NCBI RefSeq assembly: GCF_038002345.1
Contig: NZ_JBBOCJ010000001.1
Coordinates: 4,712,001-4,776,000 of the forward strand
Source of the DNA: Paenibacillus sp. FSL M7-0420
Lineage (GTDB): Bacteria; Bacillota; Bacilli; Paenibacillales; Paenibacillaceae
DNA length: 64,000 nt
Direction of reading: 5' to 3'
Positions 50,785 through 60,314 of the stretch are shown in pieces (position 1 is the stretch's first letter; every line of letters starts with the position of its first letter). Both the position numbers and the translations under genes were made by a program. Under the pieces are notes generated by a model. The model had not been told where the DNA came from. It did no database searches and was given only the letters and a program-made list of their open reading frames with translations.

Positions 50785-53457
50785 TTACTTCCGCAAAGGG
50801 TACTGGAATCTGTATTCCCCGGAGCCGAGTGTTACCTTCACCACCTGTGCCAGCTGCTCAGCGGAATGAATGCCGGGGACCTGCTCAAGCGGCTGCCCGG
50901 CCGCCATTCCTGTCTCCGACACTTCGGCCAGCAAGGCGTCCGGCAACAGCACCGTAGCTGAGGTATTCGGCGGAATCACGGCGATCAGCCCGATTGTCCC
51001 GGAGTCTATCGTCCATTCGGAGCGGATCGTCCCGTACATGGATTCCAGACTGGCGGCAGCCGAGGTTAGTCCGCCTCCCGGATGCGGCTGGATCAGGAAC
51101 TGCTTATAGCCCGGCCCCTCCTCTGTCTGCTCGATCCCGGCCACATGGCGGTACAGGAAATCCCCCACTGCCCCATAAGCATAGTGGTTGAAGGAATTCA
51201 TCGACGCACTCCAGAAGCTTCCGTCCTCCTTAATTCCGTCCCAGTGCTCCCAGATCGTAGTTGCGCCGCGGGTAATCGGATACAGCCAGGATGGATAGTC
51301 CGTCTGGAGCAGCAGCTTGTAGGCAGCCTCGTAATGTCCCGCATCCGCCAGCACCAGATTCAGATAAGGCGTGCCGACGAAGCCGGTCGTAAGGTGGTAC
51401 CCGCTCGCTTCCAGCAGCTGTATAAGTCTCGCTACCGTGCGGTCCTTCGCACTCCCCTCCACTAGTCCGAACATTAATGCCAGCACACAGGCTGTTTGGG
51501 TAGCCGGACCTTTCTCCCCCGCTGGCAGGATATACGCTTGGTTGAACGCATCTTTGACCTGGTGATGAAGCTGTGAGTAATTCTCTACATCTTCTGTCCT
51601 GCCGAGCACCTTCGCCGTCTTCTCCATCAGCTGGACCGAATAGGCATAGAAGGCAGTTGCGATATAATTCCGGTCCGTTGCACCCACATGACTGTCAGCC
51701 TTGGCATCCAGACCCAGCCAATCTCCGAAGTGGTCGCCGGTATTCCACAGGAACTCATCCGTACCCTGGCGGCGGATATACTCCACCCAGCCCTTCATGC
51801 TGCTGTACTGCTGCTCAAGAATCCGCTTATCCCCGTAACACTGGTAGACCGTCCACGGACAGATGACCGCCGCATCGCCCCAGGCTGCAGAGGAATGCGC
51901 CTCCTCCCCAAGCACATGCGGAATCACGTAGGGAACGCCGCCATCCTCCCGCTGATCCGCAGCCAGATCCCCCAGCCATTTGCTGAAAAAAGGTGCCACA
52001 TTCATCAGATACGCCGCCGTGCGGATGAACATCTGTGCGTCGCCGGTCCACCCCAGCCGTTCATCCCGCTGCGGGCAGTCGGTCGGCACATCGACGAAAT
52101 TGCCCTTTTGCCCCCAGAGGATGTTGTGCTGGAGCTGATTCAGCAGTGCATCGGAGCAAGTGAAGGTGCCGGTCGGCTCCATATCGGAATGCAGCACCAC
52201 GCCCGTGAAGTCCTGCAGATCCAGCGGGTCCGGGAAGCCGATCAGCTGGACATACCGGAAGCCCTGGAAGGTAAAACGCGGCTGAAAGCTCTCCCTGCCC
52301 CCGCCTCCGGCGATATAAGTAACGGTCTGCCGGGCTGTCCGCAGGTTCTCGGTATATACATTTCCCTGCTGATCCAGCACCTCGAAATGCCGCAGCTGAT
52401 ATTCCTGACCCGCCGCGCCATCTACGGTGAACCGCAGCCAGCCGACCATATTCTGGCCCATATCGAGCACCGTCTCCCCCGCCGGAGTGCGGATGAGAGC
52501 AACAGGTGCCAATTCCTGGACCGCCCGGACCGGATCATTCTCCTGTGCAAGCAGAATATTCTTGGCATACGGAAGAATCTCCGCAGCCAGCCACAGCGTG
52601 TCATCGTAACCCGGCGTGCTGAAGCCGTGCTGCGCCAGGCGGGCGTCATAGGTCTCCCCGTGATACAGCTCCGACATCAGCAGCGGGCCGGGCGACACCT
52701 TCCACTGCGGACCGCTCCCTATGATCTGCTCCGTGCCGTCCTCATAGGTGAGATGAAGCTGCAACAGCAGCGCTGTGCGGCTGCCATAGATATGCTTCCT
52801 GTGCTCCCAGCCGAGATTCCCTTTGTACCAGCCGTTCCCGAGCCAAGCTCCGGCCACATTGTCCCCAACCACCAGTTGTTCCGTTACATCATACGTCTGA
52901 TACTGCAGGCGGTGGCTGTAGCTGGTCCACCCAGGATTAAGATAAGTATCTCCGACCCGCACCCCGTTCAGCTCCAGCTCGTACAGCCCGAGACTGGTCA
53001 CATAGATCCGGGCCCGGGCGAGCGGCCGCTCCACCTGGAAGCTTCCGCGCAGCAGCGGACTTTGCTCTGCATCTTCCGCAAGGCAGGCCAGCGGAGCCGT
53101 AATCCATTCTGCGGTCCACTCCTCCGGCGAGAGCAGCCCCATCTCCCACCAGGCCGCCTGCGACCACTCCGTAGGGCGGTTGTGCTGATCCCATATTTTC
53201 ACCCGGTAATAATAAATCTGCCTGGACTGCAGCTCCAGCCCCTTCAGCTCGATATGGAGAGATTCACCAGACTCCACTCTGCCCGAATCCCACCATACGC
53301 TCCCGAAATCCGCCGCACCTGCCACCTGTAATTGATACGCCTGCTGTCTCACATCGCGCTCATCCGTATGCAGCTGCCAGCTGAATCTCGGTAAGCGGAT
53401 ATCCAGTCCCAGCGGATTCTCCTGGTACTCCACTCGCGGTTTTTGGATAGCTATCAT
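50785..53457 (-). CDS. Alpha-L-rhamnosidase (GH78)
   Basis: An 890-residue glycoside hydrolase family 78 enzyme. The N-terminal fibronectin-like/beta domains start RVEYQENPLGLDIRLPRFSWQL and include ARIYVTSLGLYELELNGVRVGD. The catalytic (alpha/alpha)6 barrel has the signature FVDVPTDCPQRDERLGWTGDAQMF with the acidic catalytic region, AAWGDAAVICPW, WGDWLGLDAK-type GDHFGDWLGLDAKADSHVG, and TTIWEHWDG. The C-terminal beta domain follows. No signal peptide, so it should hydrolyse imported rhamnosides from rhamnogalacturonan or flavonoid glycosides. The ATG at 53457 follows GGTGAGGTG. It is divergent from an AraC regulator. Confidence 0.95.
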   Translation of the reverse strand: MIAIQKPRVEYQENPLGLDIRLPRFSWQLHTDERDVRQQAYQLQVAGAADFGSVWWDSGRVESGESLHIELKGLELQSRQIYYYRVKIWDQHNRPTEWSQAAWWEMGLLSPEEWTAEWITAPLACLAEDAEQSPLLRGSFQVERPLARARIYVTSLGLYELELNGVRVGDTYLNPGWTSYSHRLQYQTYDVTEQLVVGDNVAGAWLGNGWYKGNLGWEHRKHIYGSRTALLLQLHLTYEDGTEQIIGSGPQWKVSPGPLLMSELYHGETYDARLAQHGFSTPGYDDTLWLAAEILPYAKNILLAQENDPVRAVQELAPVALIRTPAGETVLDMGQNMVGWLRFTVDGAAGQEYQLRHFEVLDQQGNVYTENLRTARQTVTYIAGGGGRESFQPRFTFQGFRYVQLIGFPDPLDLQDFTGVVLHSDMEPTGTFTCSDALLNQLQHNILWGQKGNFVDVPTDCPQRDERLGWTGDAQMFIRTAAYLMNVAPFFSKWLGDLAADQREDGGVPYVIPHVLGEEAHSSAAWGDAAVICPWTVYQCYGDKRILEQQYSSMKGWVEYIRRQGTDEFLWNTGDHFGDWLGLDAKADSHVGATDRNYIATAFYAYSVQLMEKTAKVLGRTEDVENYSQLHHQVKDAFNQAYILPAGEKGPATQTACVLALMFGLVEGSAKDRTVARLIQLLEASGYHLTTGFVGTPYLNLVLADAGHYEAAYKLLLQTDYPSWLYPITRGATTIWEHWDGIKEDGSFWSASMNSFNHYAYGAVGDFLYRHVAGIEQTEEGPGYKQFLIQPHPGGGLTSAAASLESMYGTIRSEWTIDSGTIGLIAVIPPNTSATVLLPDALLAEVSETGMAAGQPLEQVPGIHSAEQLAQVVKVTLGSGEYRFQYPLRK

Positions 53458-53478
53458 TGAATACACCTCACCTTTTAT

Positions 53479-53490
53479 AGGATTAATCCT
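53479..53490. promoter_or_regulatory. 12-bp palindrome in the rhamnosidase/AraC divergent region
   Basis: AGGATTAATCCT is a perfect palindrome, followed by a CTGTATA direct repeat (53490-53504). It lies in the 157-base region between the divergent rhamnosidase and AraC genes and is a candidate operator. Confidence 0.3.
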
Positions 53491-53614
53491 GTATACCTGT
53501 ATATATGATGCGCTTTCTATTACAATTATAGGATTCCGTATGGTTTGCATGACCTGCAATATGGACATTTCACCGGGGTAAAAAGGACTTTATGCCATCT
53601 CGAGGAGGGAACTG

Positions 53615-54523
53615 ATGGATTCGGCCAACCATACGCTAAAAGGGGAGTATTTCTTCCGGGGCAATCTCCTGTTATATGTGAACCGCGCTACCGAGACCTA
53701 TGATCTTCCGCTTCACTCCCATGACTTCATGGAGCTGACCTTCGTGGCCGAGGGCAAAGGCTTTCATTATATCGGCCAGAAGGCTCACCCGACCGGCAAG
53801 GGCCAGCTGCACTTCATTCCTGTCGGCGTGTCCCATGTCTTCCGTCCGTCTTCACCCAGCTCTCTGCGCGAGCCGCTCGTCGTGTACAATTGTTTGTTTA
53901 AGCCGGAGCTGCTGGACCGTCTTGCCTGCGTGATTCAAGACCCGCCGATTGCCTCCTACCTGGAGCAGATCAGAGAACAACGGCTGCCTTCCTTCTCCCT
54001 GACGGATCTGAATGGTTCCATAGAGAACCTGTTTCTGGCGCTTCACCGTGAGCTTCACCTGCCGCAGAGCGGCTCGGACAGCTATTTGCTGACCCTGTTC
54101 ATTCAGCTTCTAATCAGTATCTACAGGCTGGAGCATGATGAGATTCAGTTTCCGCTGGGCAAGCAGACGCAATTTTTGCAGATTCTGAATTACGTCCACC
54201 TGAATTATGTGCAGGAGATTACCCTGACGCATCTGTCACGCAGCTTCGACTGGAGTGAACGGCATCTTCAGCGGCTGTTCAAGGCGCATACCGGGCAGAC
54301 CTTCTACCGGTACCTGCAGAACGTCCGGATTCAGAAGAGCTGTCTGCTGCTGGTCCAGCAGCCCAAGTCGCCCGTTCACCTCATTGCAGAGCAGGTAGGC
54401 TACCGCGATCCGTCAACGTTCAATCAGGTGTTCAAGCGGATTATCGGCACCACACCGGGGATCTACCGGCAAGCACCGGGAAGGAAACAGATGGAAGCGG
54501 TGAACCCGGAGGAACAACTTTAA
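53615..54523 (+). CDS. AraC-family regulator (probable rhamnosidase activator)
   Basis: A 302-residue protein with an N-terminal cupin sensor (LPLHSHDFMELTFVAEGKGFHYIG; GQLHFIPVGVSHVF) and a C-terminal double HTH (ILNYVHLNYVQEITLTHLSRSFDWSERHLQRLFKAHTGQTFYRYLQNVRIQKS; IAEQVGYRDPSTFNQVFKRIIGTTPGIYRQ). This is the RhaS/RhaR-like arrangement used to activate sugar genes. It is divergent from the rhamnosidase, its likely target. ATG behind GAGGAGGGA. Confidence 0.92.
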   Translation: MDSANHTLKGEYFFRGNLLLYVNRATETYDLPLHSHDFMELTFVAEGKGFHYIGQKAHPTGKGQLHFIPVGVSHVFRPSSPSSLREPLVVYNCLFKPELLDRLACVIQDPPIASYLEQIREQRLPSFSLTDLNGSIENLFLALHRELHLPQSGSDSYLLTLFIQLLISIYRLEHDEIQFPLGKQTQFLQILNYVHLNYVQEITLTHLSRSFDWSERHLQRLFKAHTGQTFYRYLQNVRIQKSCLLLVQQPKSPVHLIAEQVGYRDPSTFNQVFKRIIGTTPGIYRQAPGRKQMEAVNPEEQL

Positions 54524-54605
54524 CGCGGAATCATTGATGTTATCAGGAAATAGTGTTAGGCTATCAACGGTAAACTCCATTCCAGCTACACAGAAAGGTA
54601 GTCCT

Positions 54606-56351
54606 ATGATTAAAGTTCAACACCTGTCCTTCTCCTTCCCGCAAAAAGAGCTCTACACTGACATTTCGTTTACGCTCGAAGAGGCGCAGCATTGCGCTTT
54701 TATCGGAACCAGCGGCAGCGGAAAAAGCACCCTGATCGATATCCTCATCGACCGGAACAGATATTTGTTCGACGGTACAATAGAGATGGAGCCTGATTGC
54801 AGCATCGGGTATGTGAGCCAGTTCGCCAAGCCTGACCAGTCTCTAGACACCACCGTGTTTGAATATATAGCCGGACCTTTCATTAAGCTACAGGATGAAA
54901 TACAGCTCATCTGCACTGAGATGGAGACCTCGGCGGATATTGAGCCGCTGCTGGAGAAGTATCAACTGGCTCTGGACGCTTTCGAAGCCTTGGGCGGAGA
55001 TGATTACGAGAGTCTCATTCACAAAAAGCTGAATCTGGCTGACCTCATGAAGCGCAGGGATCTCAAGGTATCCGAGCTGAGCGGCGGGGAATTCAAGCTT
55101 GTTCAGGTCATGAAGGAAATGCTGAACCGCCCCGACTTCCTGATTATGGATGAGCCGGATGTCTTCCTGGACTTCGAGAACCTGAATGCGCTCCGGCAGC
55201 TGATTAACTCTCATAAGGGAATTCTGCTGGTGGTTACGCACAACCGTTATCTGCTTAACCATTGTTTTAACAAAATCATTCACCTAGAGAATAAGGAGCT
55301 TCAGGAGTTTGACGGCCGCTATCTGGAGTACAACCTCTCCCTGCTTCAGACCAAAATAGAGCTGCAGGAGCTGGCCCTCGCTGAACAGGAAGAGATTGAG
55401 CGCAACGATGTGATCATCGATAACCTCCGGGCCATCGCCACGTATAATTCAGAAGCCTCCAGAGGAAGAGCGCTGAAAGCGAGAGTGAAGTTCCAGGAAA
55501 GACTGGAGGCCCGCAGAATCAAAGCGCCGTTCGTGGACATTAAGCAGCCGCAGATTCATTTGGGGATGGTGCATGAGCCGCAGGACACTGATGCTCCTGT
55601 AGTGACAGTCCAGGATTACCGGGCGGCCTTCGATGAGCTGCTGCTGGACAAGGTTAGCTTCGAGCTGAATGCTGGCGATAAAGTCGCCCTGATCGGTCCG
55701 AACGGTACCGGCAAAACAACCCTGCTGCGCGATATTGCGCGGGGCCGGCACGACTCTATAACCCTCAGCCCGGAGGCTGCGGTAGCTTATCTGTCCCAGC
55801 TTCAAGGCGAAGTGCTGACCGATTCCAATACCCTGCTCGAAGAATTCATCGAGGCCGGGATGGCTACGTATGATGAGATCCGCTCCCATCTGGCAGGCTA
55901 CGGCTTTGAAGGCGAGATCGTGAACCAGAGAATAGCAGCCCTGTCCGGCGGCGAAAAGAATTTGTTACAGCTGGCCAAGGTGTCTGCCCTGAAGGCCAAT
56001 GTCCTGCTGCTCGACGAGCCGACCAGCCATCTGGACACCTACACGCAAATCGCGCTGGACAAAGCCATCCAGGAGTACAAGGGCGCGATTCTTATGATCT
56101 CGCATGACTTCTACTCCGTGGTCAACGGGATGGACTATGTGCTGATTATTGACGATAAGACGGTCCGCAAAATGACGATCAAAAAATTCAAGAAGATGAT
56201 CTATGCCCGGCATTTCGATAAAGACTATCTGGAGCTGGAGCAGAAGAAGAAAGCAGCCGAAACCCGGGTAGAACTGGCGCTGAAGGATAACAATTTTGAG
56301 CTTGCCAAAAGTCTGGTCATCGAGTTGGAAGAGCTGATTAAACAGATGTAA
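54606..56351 (+). CDS. ABC-F family ATPase (Msr/Lsa/Vga-like)
   Basis: A 581-residue protein with two ABC nucleotide-binding domains and no membrane segments. NBD1: Walker A FIGTSGSGKSTLID, signature LKVSELSGGEFKLVQV, Walker B FLIMDEPDVFLD. NBD2: Walker A IGPNGTGKTTLLRD, signature AALSGGEKNLLQLAK, Walker B VLLLDEPTSHLD. A charged linker (residues about 230-300) joins them. ABC-F proteins act on ribosomes as translation or antibiotic-resistance factors. NBD1 has DEPDVFLD where most have DEPTNHLD, seen in a resistance-type subgroup. Resistance is not demonstrated here. ATG with AAAGG upstream. Confidence 0.92.
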   Translation: MIKVQHLSFSFPQKELYTDISFTLEEAQHCAFIGTSGSGKSTLIDILIDRNRYLFDGTIEMEPDCSIGYVSQFAKPDQSLDTTVFEYIAGPFIKLQDEIQLICTEMETSADIEPLLEKYQLALDAFEALGGDDYESLIHKKLNLADLMKRRDLKVSELSGGEFKLVQVMKEMLNRPDFLIMDEPDVFLDFENLNALRQLINSHKGILLVVTHNRYLLNHCFNKIIHLENKELQEFDGRYLEYNLSLLQTKIELQELALAEQEEIERNDVIIDNLRAIATYNSEASRGRALKARVKFQERLEARRIKAPFVDIKQPQIHLGMVHEPQDTDAPVVTVQDYRAAFDELLLDKVSFELNAGDKVALIGPNGTGKTTLLRDIARGRHDSITLSPEAAVAYLSQLQGEVLTDSNTLLEEFIEAGMATYDEIRSHLAGYGFEGEIVNQRIAALSGGEKNLLQLAKVSALKANVLLLDEPTSHLDTYTQIALDKAIQEYKGAILMISHDFYSVVNGMDYVLIIDDKTVRKMTIKKFKKMIYARHFDKDYLELEQKKKAAETRVELALKDNNFELAKSLVIELEELIKQM

Positions 56352-56353
56352 AC

Positions 56354-56380
56354 AGGGTTCCTCCGGGAGCCCTTTTCTGC
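56354..56380 (+). terminator. Terminator of the ABC-F gene
   Basis: AGGGTTCC and GGAGCCCT pair with one mismatch around TCC, followed by TTTCTG, 3 bases after the stop codon. Confidence 0.6.
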
Positions 56381-56462
56381 ATTGACAGCAGCGAAAAAGA
56401 ATCGTTAAACTGAACGTACTACGCGAGATTCCATCAGGAGGCACCTACAGGAGGCAACTTAG

Positions 56463-58217
56463 ATGAAGAAGCTTCTTCTCTCCCTGCACAAGATCCGTTT
56501 CAAAATGTTCGTGATCATCCTTGCCTGTATGCTGACCGTCGCGCTGTCGATCAGTCTGATTGCCTACCGGTATATCACCGATCTGCTGACCGAGAAGCAG
56601 ATGAGCCAGATGAAGTCGTATGCCGACCGGCAGTTCGAGCAGCTCGAACGGATTCTGGCGGACATCAAGGCTCCGCTGGGGCAGCTGGCCGGACAACTGG
56701 CCGAGACAGACCAGTCCCGTGAAGCGGTTACCCGCGTCCTGCGGATGTATCAGTATTCGGTGTACCCTTTTTCCAGAGGCATGTATTTCATCGCCCCGGA
56801 TTATTCGATTTATGAGACGGCGCAGACTACAACGCTGCCCGATGAGCTGAAGAACCGGCTGTATGCCGGAGCCCGGTCCTCCTGGACCTCCCTGCAATCC
56901 TTCGGCCCCTACCAATCCGCTAATAAAGGCCTGGTGCTGACCATTGCCGTAACCGTTTACAGAGGAACAGAGATCCAGGGCATCCTGGCGGCTGACCTCG
57001 ACCTTCTGGCCATTAACGGGCTGATCACCGGGATGAATCCCTCCCCGGCAACCTCTACACTGCTGTTCAATTCCGGGTTGCAGCCGATCCTCAGCTCGGT
57101 GAAGGTCAGACAGGATGAATACAGCGGGCTTTTTCCCCAGATCCAGAGCTTTCTTAGGCATAATGAAGACGGCCTCCTCCCCCTGTATACCGATCACGAA
57201 GAGTTTGTTGCTCTGTTTGGCGGTCCCAATTCGCAGGGCTGGCGGCTGGTCAGCTTTGTCGATAAGCAGGATATTCTCGCACCGGTCACCCAGCTCCGCT
57301 ATTATGCGATCTATCTGACCCTCTTTTTCATCCTGCTGTCGCTGATGATCTCCTTCTTCCTGGCCCGTTACATTGACGGCCCCATCTCCGGCCTGATCCT
57401 CCAGATGCGCCGCATCCAGAAGGGGAACCTCGGGCTGCGGGTCCAATTGAAGCGCAAGGATGAATTCCGCACGCTGGCGGATTCCTTCAATATCATGCTG
57501 GACCGTATCGGGGAGCTGATTGACGACAAGCTGCGGACGGAGAAGCTGAAGAAGCAGTATGAGTTCCGGGCCTTGCAGGCGCAGATCAACCCGCATTTCC
57601 TGTACAATACGCTGAACTCGATCAACGCCCTGGTCGATCTGAAGCGGACAGATGAGATCGCCAAGGTGCTGCATGCACTGGTGAATCTGCTGGATTATTC
57701 CATGGGCAAAGGCGAGGCGCTGACCACGCTGGAGAAAGAGCTGGAGGGGCTCAGTCATTATATCTACCTGCAGCAGATCAGGTACCAGTACAAATTCGAG
57801 GTCAGCATAGACGTTGACGAAGACGTGCTGGACTGCCGCATTCTGAAGCTGACCCTGCAGCCGATTCTGGAGAATGCCATCTTCCACGGGATAAGGGGGA
57901 AGCGGCGCGGGGAAGGACTGATTACTGTACGCGGCAGGCTGCTGCAGTCCAGGCTGGTGCAGCTCGAAGTAGAGGACAACGGCACCGGGATCGCACCGGA
58001 TCGCCTTAGCGGGCTGCTGGACCCCTCCGCCCCGCCGCCCGGCGGAGCGGAGGGGATTCCGCATTATTCTTCGATGGGCCTGCGGAATGTCCACGAACGG
58101 CTGCAGCTACATTTCGGCGAGGCTTACGGCCTGAAGATTACAAGCACAGAAGGCGCGGGGACGATCATCAGCATCACCTTCCCCGTAGTGAGAGGAGAAC
58201 CGGCAGATGAGCAATAA
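56463..58217 (+). CDS. YesM-type sensor histidine kinase
   Basis: A 584-residue membrane kinase. Two membrane helices (about residues 15-37 and 278-302) flank an extracellular sensor of the dCache type. A HAMP domain follows (RYIDGPISGLILQMRRIQKGNLGLRVQ), then the His_kinase domain ALQAQINPHFLYNTLNSIN with phospho-His378, and the HATPase domain LKLTLQPILENAIFHGI...EDNGTGI. Such kinases in Paenibacillus control carbohydrate-uptake and degradation genes. It overlaps the response regulator gene by 11 bases, showing co-translation. ATG with AGGAGG upstream. Confidence 0.94.
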   Translation: MKKLLLSLHKIRFKMFVIILACMLTVALSISLIAYRYITDLLTEKQMSQMKSYADRQFEQLERILADIKAPLGQLAGQLAETDQSREAVTRVLRMYQYSVYPFSRGMYFIAPDYSIYETAQTTTLPDELKNRLYAGARSSWTSLQSFGPYQSANKGLVLTIAVTVYRGTEIQGILAADLDLLAINGLITGMNPSPATSTLLFNSGLQPILSSVKVRQDEYSGLFPQIQSFLRHNEDGLLPLYTDHEEFVALFGGPNSQGWRLVSFVDKQDILAPVTQLRYYAIYLTLFFILLSLMISFFLARYIDGPISGLILQMRRIQKGNLGLRVQLKRKDEFRTLADSFNIMLDRIGELIDDKLRTEKLKKQYEFRALQAQINPHFLYNTLNSINALVDLKRTDEIAKVLHALVNLLDYSMGKGEALTTLEKELEGLSHYIYLQQIRYQYKFEVSIDVDEDVLDCRILKLTLQPILENAIFHGIRGKRRGEGLITVRGRLLQSRLVQLEVEDNGTGIAPDRLSGLLDPSAPPPGGAEGIPHYSSMGLRNVHERLQLHFGEAYGLKITSTEGAGTIISITFPVVRGEPADEQ

Positions 58218-59895
58218 TCCGGTTGTACTGGACAAGATACGATGTATTGTAGTGGATGATGAGGCGCTGATCCGGGAGCGGTTCCGGTATGCTTTTCCGC
58301 TGGAGGAGCATGGATTCGAAATCATCGGGGAAGCAGAGGACGGCGAAGAAGCGCTGGAGCTGTGCAGACAGCTCAGCCCGGATATTGTGATCACCGACGT
58401 GGTGATGCCGGGGATGAACGGGCTGGAGCTGACCGGACAGCTGAAGCAGCTCCTGCCGAGGATCAAAGTCATTATTCTGTCCAGCTTCCAGGAGTTTGAG
58501 TTCGCCCGCAAGGCGGTGGCGCTGGGCGCACTGGGCTATCTGCTGAAGGTAACCTCGGGCTATCAGGAGCTGCTGGAGATTCTGGATCAGGCCCGCAGCG
58601 AGATCGAGGCCGACCGGGAGCGGATGCTGCTGTCCATTGAGGAGCGCAAGCAGCTTCAGGACAGCCAGCCGCTGCTGCGCAAGCAGCTGATCCTGGATAT
58701 CCGCAGCGGAATGGCCCATTCCCCGGCCAGGCTCGGGGCCGCCTGCGATTTCGTGAACTGGCACCGGCCGGGCCCGGTATTCACGCTGGGGCTGGTCAGC
58801 ATCGACCGCTACAGCAGCCTGTCCCAGACCTTCCATTCCAAAGATCTGGCGCTGTTCAAATACGTGATGATGCGGATGATCGAGGAGTTGGCGGAGACCA
58901 GCCTCCCCTGCAATGTATTTGACTGGGATGAGCAGAGCATCGGTCTCTGGATACTGCTCCAGGACCCGGGCGATGCTGCACAAGTGTCGCCGCTCTGTGA
59001 GAGCATACTCCACCATGCGCGTAAATACCTGCCCTTTACGGTGTCGGTCCGGGTTAGCAGGGCGCACCGGATGGAGGCTTCGCCGGAGGGGTGGCCGTCC
59101 GCTTTCGGAAGTGCATTCGGGGACTTAGAGGAGCTGAAGGCCGCCTTGTTCTATGAAGGCCATGGCAGCTATCACGCATATAGCGCTGTGCACGGAACGG
59201 TTCAGGGTAAGGAACCGGGTACTGCCTTGGTGGCTGCCGCCTCCTCCCGGCATAGTATGCCGGAGCTTCCCGATCCGGCTGAACGGCTGGCCGGACTGAA
59301 CGACCCTGCCGGGCTGCAGCGGCTGGTGCATGACGATTATATCCGGCCCCTGGTGTCGGTGAAGCCGGAACCGGAGCGGCTGCTGCACTGGATGGAGGAG
59401 CTGGCCGGGCGCTGGACCGCTGCCGACTCCCATTCCCGCAGCCGGTTCCTCGCCGGAATTGGCGGCGTGGAGACGATCCATGATGCGGAGGAGTTCCTGC
59501 TTAGCCTGTTCCTGTGGAAGCAGAGCGCAAGCCGGCTCGCCTTCGACCAGCCGGTACAGCGGGCCGAAATCCAGAAGGCGCTGGATTATGTCGCCCGCCA
59601 TTACCGCGAGCCGCTCAGCGTGGCGGACATCAGCGACTACACGGCCATCAGCCCGAATTACTTCAGCCACCTGTTCAAGGCTCAGACCGGCATCAACTTC
59701 TCCGACTATGTGACCCGTTACCGGATCGAACGGTCCAAGCAATACCTGCGGGAGACCGAGATGCAGGTCGGTGAGATTGCCGAACAGATCGGCATCCCGG
59801 ATTACAAATATTTCGCCAGAATCTTCAGGCGGCTTGTCGGCAAGACACCCAGCCAATACCGCGAGGAGGAGGGCAGGCGGAGCGGCCGGAAGTAG
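58207..59895 (+). CDS. YesN-type response regulator with AraC DNA-binding domain
   Basis: A 562-residue response regulator. The receiver domain (1-125) has DDEALIRERF acidic pocket residues, phospho-acceptor Asp64 in ITDVVMPGMNG and Lys in YLLKVTSG. A long middle region (130-450) is seen in the YesN subfamily. The C-terminal AraC domain (about 458-555) is IQKALDYVARHYREPLSVADISDYTAISPNYFSHLFKAQTGINFSDYVTRYRIERSKQYL...IGIPDYKYFARIFRRLVGKTPSQYR. It presumably acts with the upstream kinase. Its stop codon lies in an 18-bp tandem repeat. Confidence 0.94.
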   Translation: MSNNPVVLDKIRCIVVDDEALIRERFRYAFPLEEHGFEIIGEAEDGEEALELCRQLSPDIVITDVVMPGMNGLELTGQLKQLLPRIKVIILSSFQEFEFARKAVALGALGYLLKVTSGYQELLEILDQARSEIEADRERMLLSIEERKQLQDSQPLLRKQLILDIRSGMAHSPARLGAACDFVNWHRPGPVFTLGLVSIDRYSSLSQTFHSKDLALFKYVMMRMIEELAETSLPCNVFDWDEQSIGLWILLQDPGDAAQVSPLCESILHHARKYLPFTVSVRVSRAHRMEASPEGWPSAFGSAFGDLEELKAALFYEGHGSYHAYSAVHGTVQGKEPGTALVAAASSRHSMPELPDPAERLAGLNDPAGLQRLVHDDYIRPLVSVKPEPERLLHWMEELAGRWTAADSHSRSRFLAGIGGVETIHDAEEFLLSLFLWKQSASRLAFDQPVQRAEIQKALDYVARHYREPLSVADISDYTAISPNYFSHLFKAQTGINFSDYVTRYRIERSKQYLRETEMQVGEIAEQIGIPDYKYFARIFRRLVGKTPSQYREEEGRRSGRK

Positions 59896-59973
59896 CGGAG
59901 TGGCCGGGTGTAGCGGAACGGCCGAAAGTAGGCGAGTGGCCGGGTGTAGCGGAGCGGCCGGAAGTAGGCGGGA
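59884..59973 (+). repeat. 18-bp tandem repeat (about five units) across the YesN-like stop codon
   Basis: Units start at 59884, 59902, 59920, 59938 and 59956 with the form GGCCGGRWGTAGCGGAGY. The first unit carries the TAG stop codon of the response regulator. Because the period is a multiple of three, every later complete unit again puts TAG in the same frame. Confidence 0.85.
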
Positions 59974-60053
59974 GCAGGCTGACGCAGGCGGTGCGCCCTC
60001 TGGCTAATACTGAGAGTTTTCTCTCCCACCGGTCGCCTGTATGGAGAGCATTG

Positions 60054-60221
60054 CTGCACATATTGCAGGATTTTTCTATAACTGTTACTGGCGGCGGTAC
60101 AATGTTGCATGATTTGCACAAATTCCGGTGCAAAGAGCAAGTTAGCGCCGACTATGTTGCATTTCGTGCAGGATTTCAGTATAGACCGCTTCTATTGGGC
60201 AATATTGCTGCATTTTTTGCA
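60054..60221. repeat. Phased array B of four (T/C)TGCA-N5-TGCA motifs
   Basis: Four copies at 60054-60067, 60105-60118, 60157-60170 and 60208-60221, all in the same orientation, 51, 52 and 51 bp apart. Most are preceded by ATTG or ATGT and three of four are followed by A/T-rich AGGATTT-like sequence. The first unit resembles the second of array A (39484) over about 30 bases. The spacers are unrelated to each other. Confidence 0.8.
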
Positions 60222-60241
60222 AAATTTCCTAAGCAATGACA

Positions 60242-60300
60242 AAGAGGCCGTCCCGAAAGCCGTGGATCATGGCTTGGGACAGCCTCTTCTATTCTTTTTT
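60242..60300. terminator. Terminator region between YesN-like gene and convergent gene
   Basis: AGAGGC-GTCCC...AGCC pairs with GGCT...GGGAC-GCCTCT, followed on the plus strand by TCTATTCTTTTTT. On the minus strand TTTGTC follows, so it may work both ways. Confidence 0.75.
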
Positions 60301-60314
60301 ATAAGCGGTCAGCC

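Noticed and set aside
51688..53331. Long open frame opposite the rhamnosidase (547 codons)
   Set aside because: Shadow of the GH78 gene, rich in Arg/His/Pro as expected of a complementary frame.
56445..58094. Long antisense open frame opposite the histidine kinase (549 codons)
   Set aside because: It mirrors the kinase in a high-GC coding frame, has no binding site and no family-like composition. The kinase reading has all motifs.
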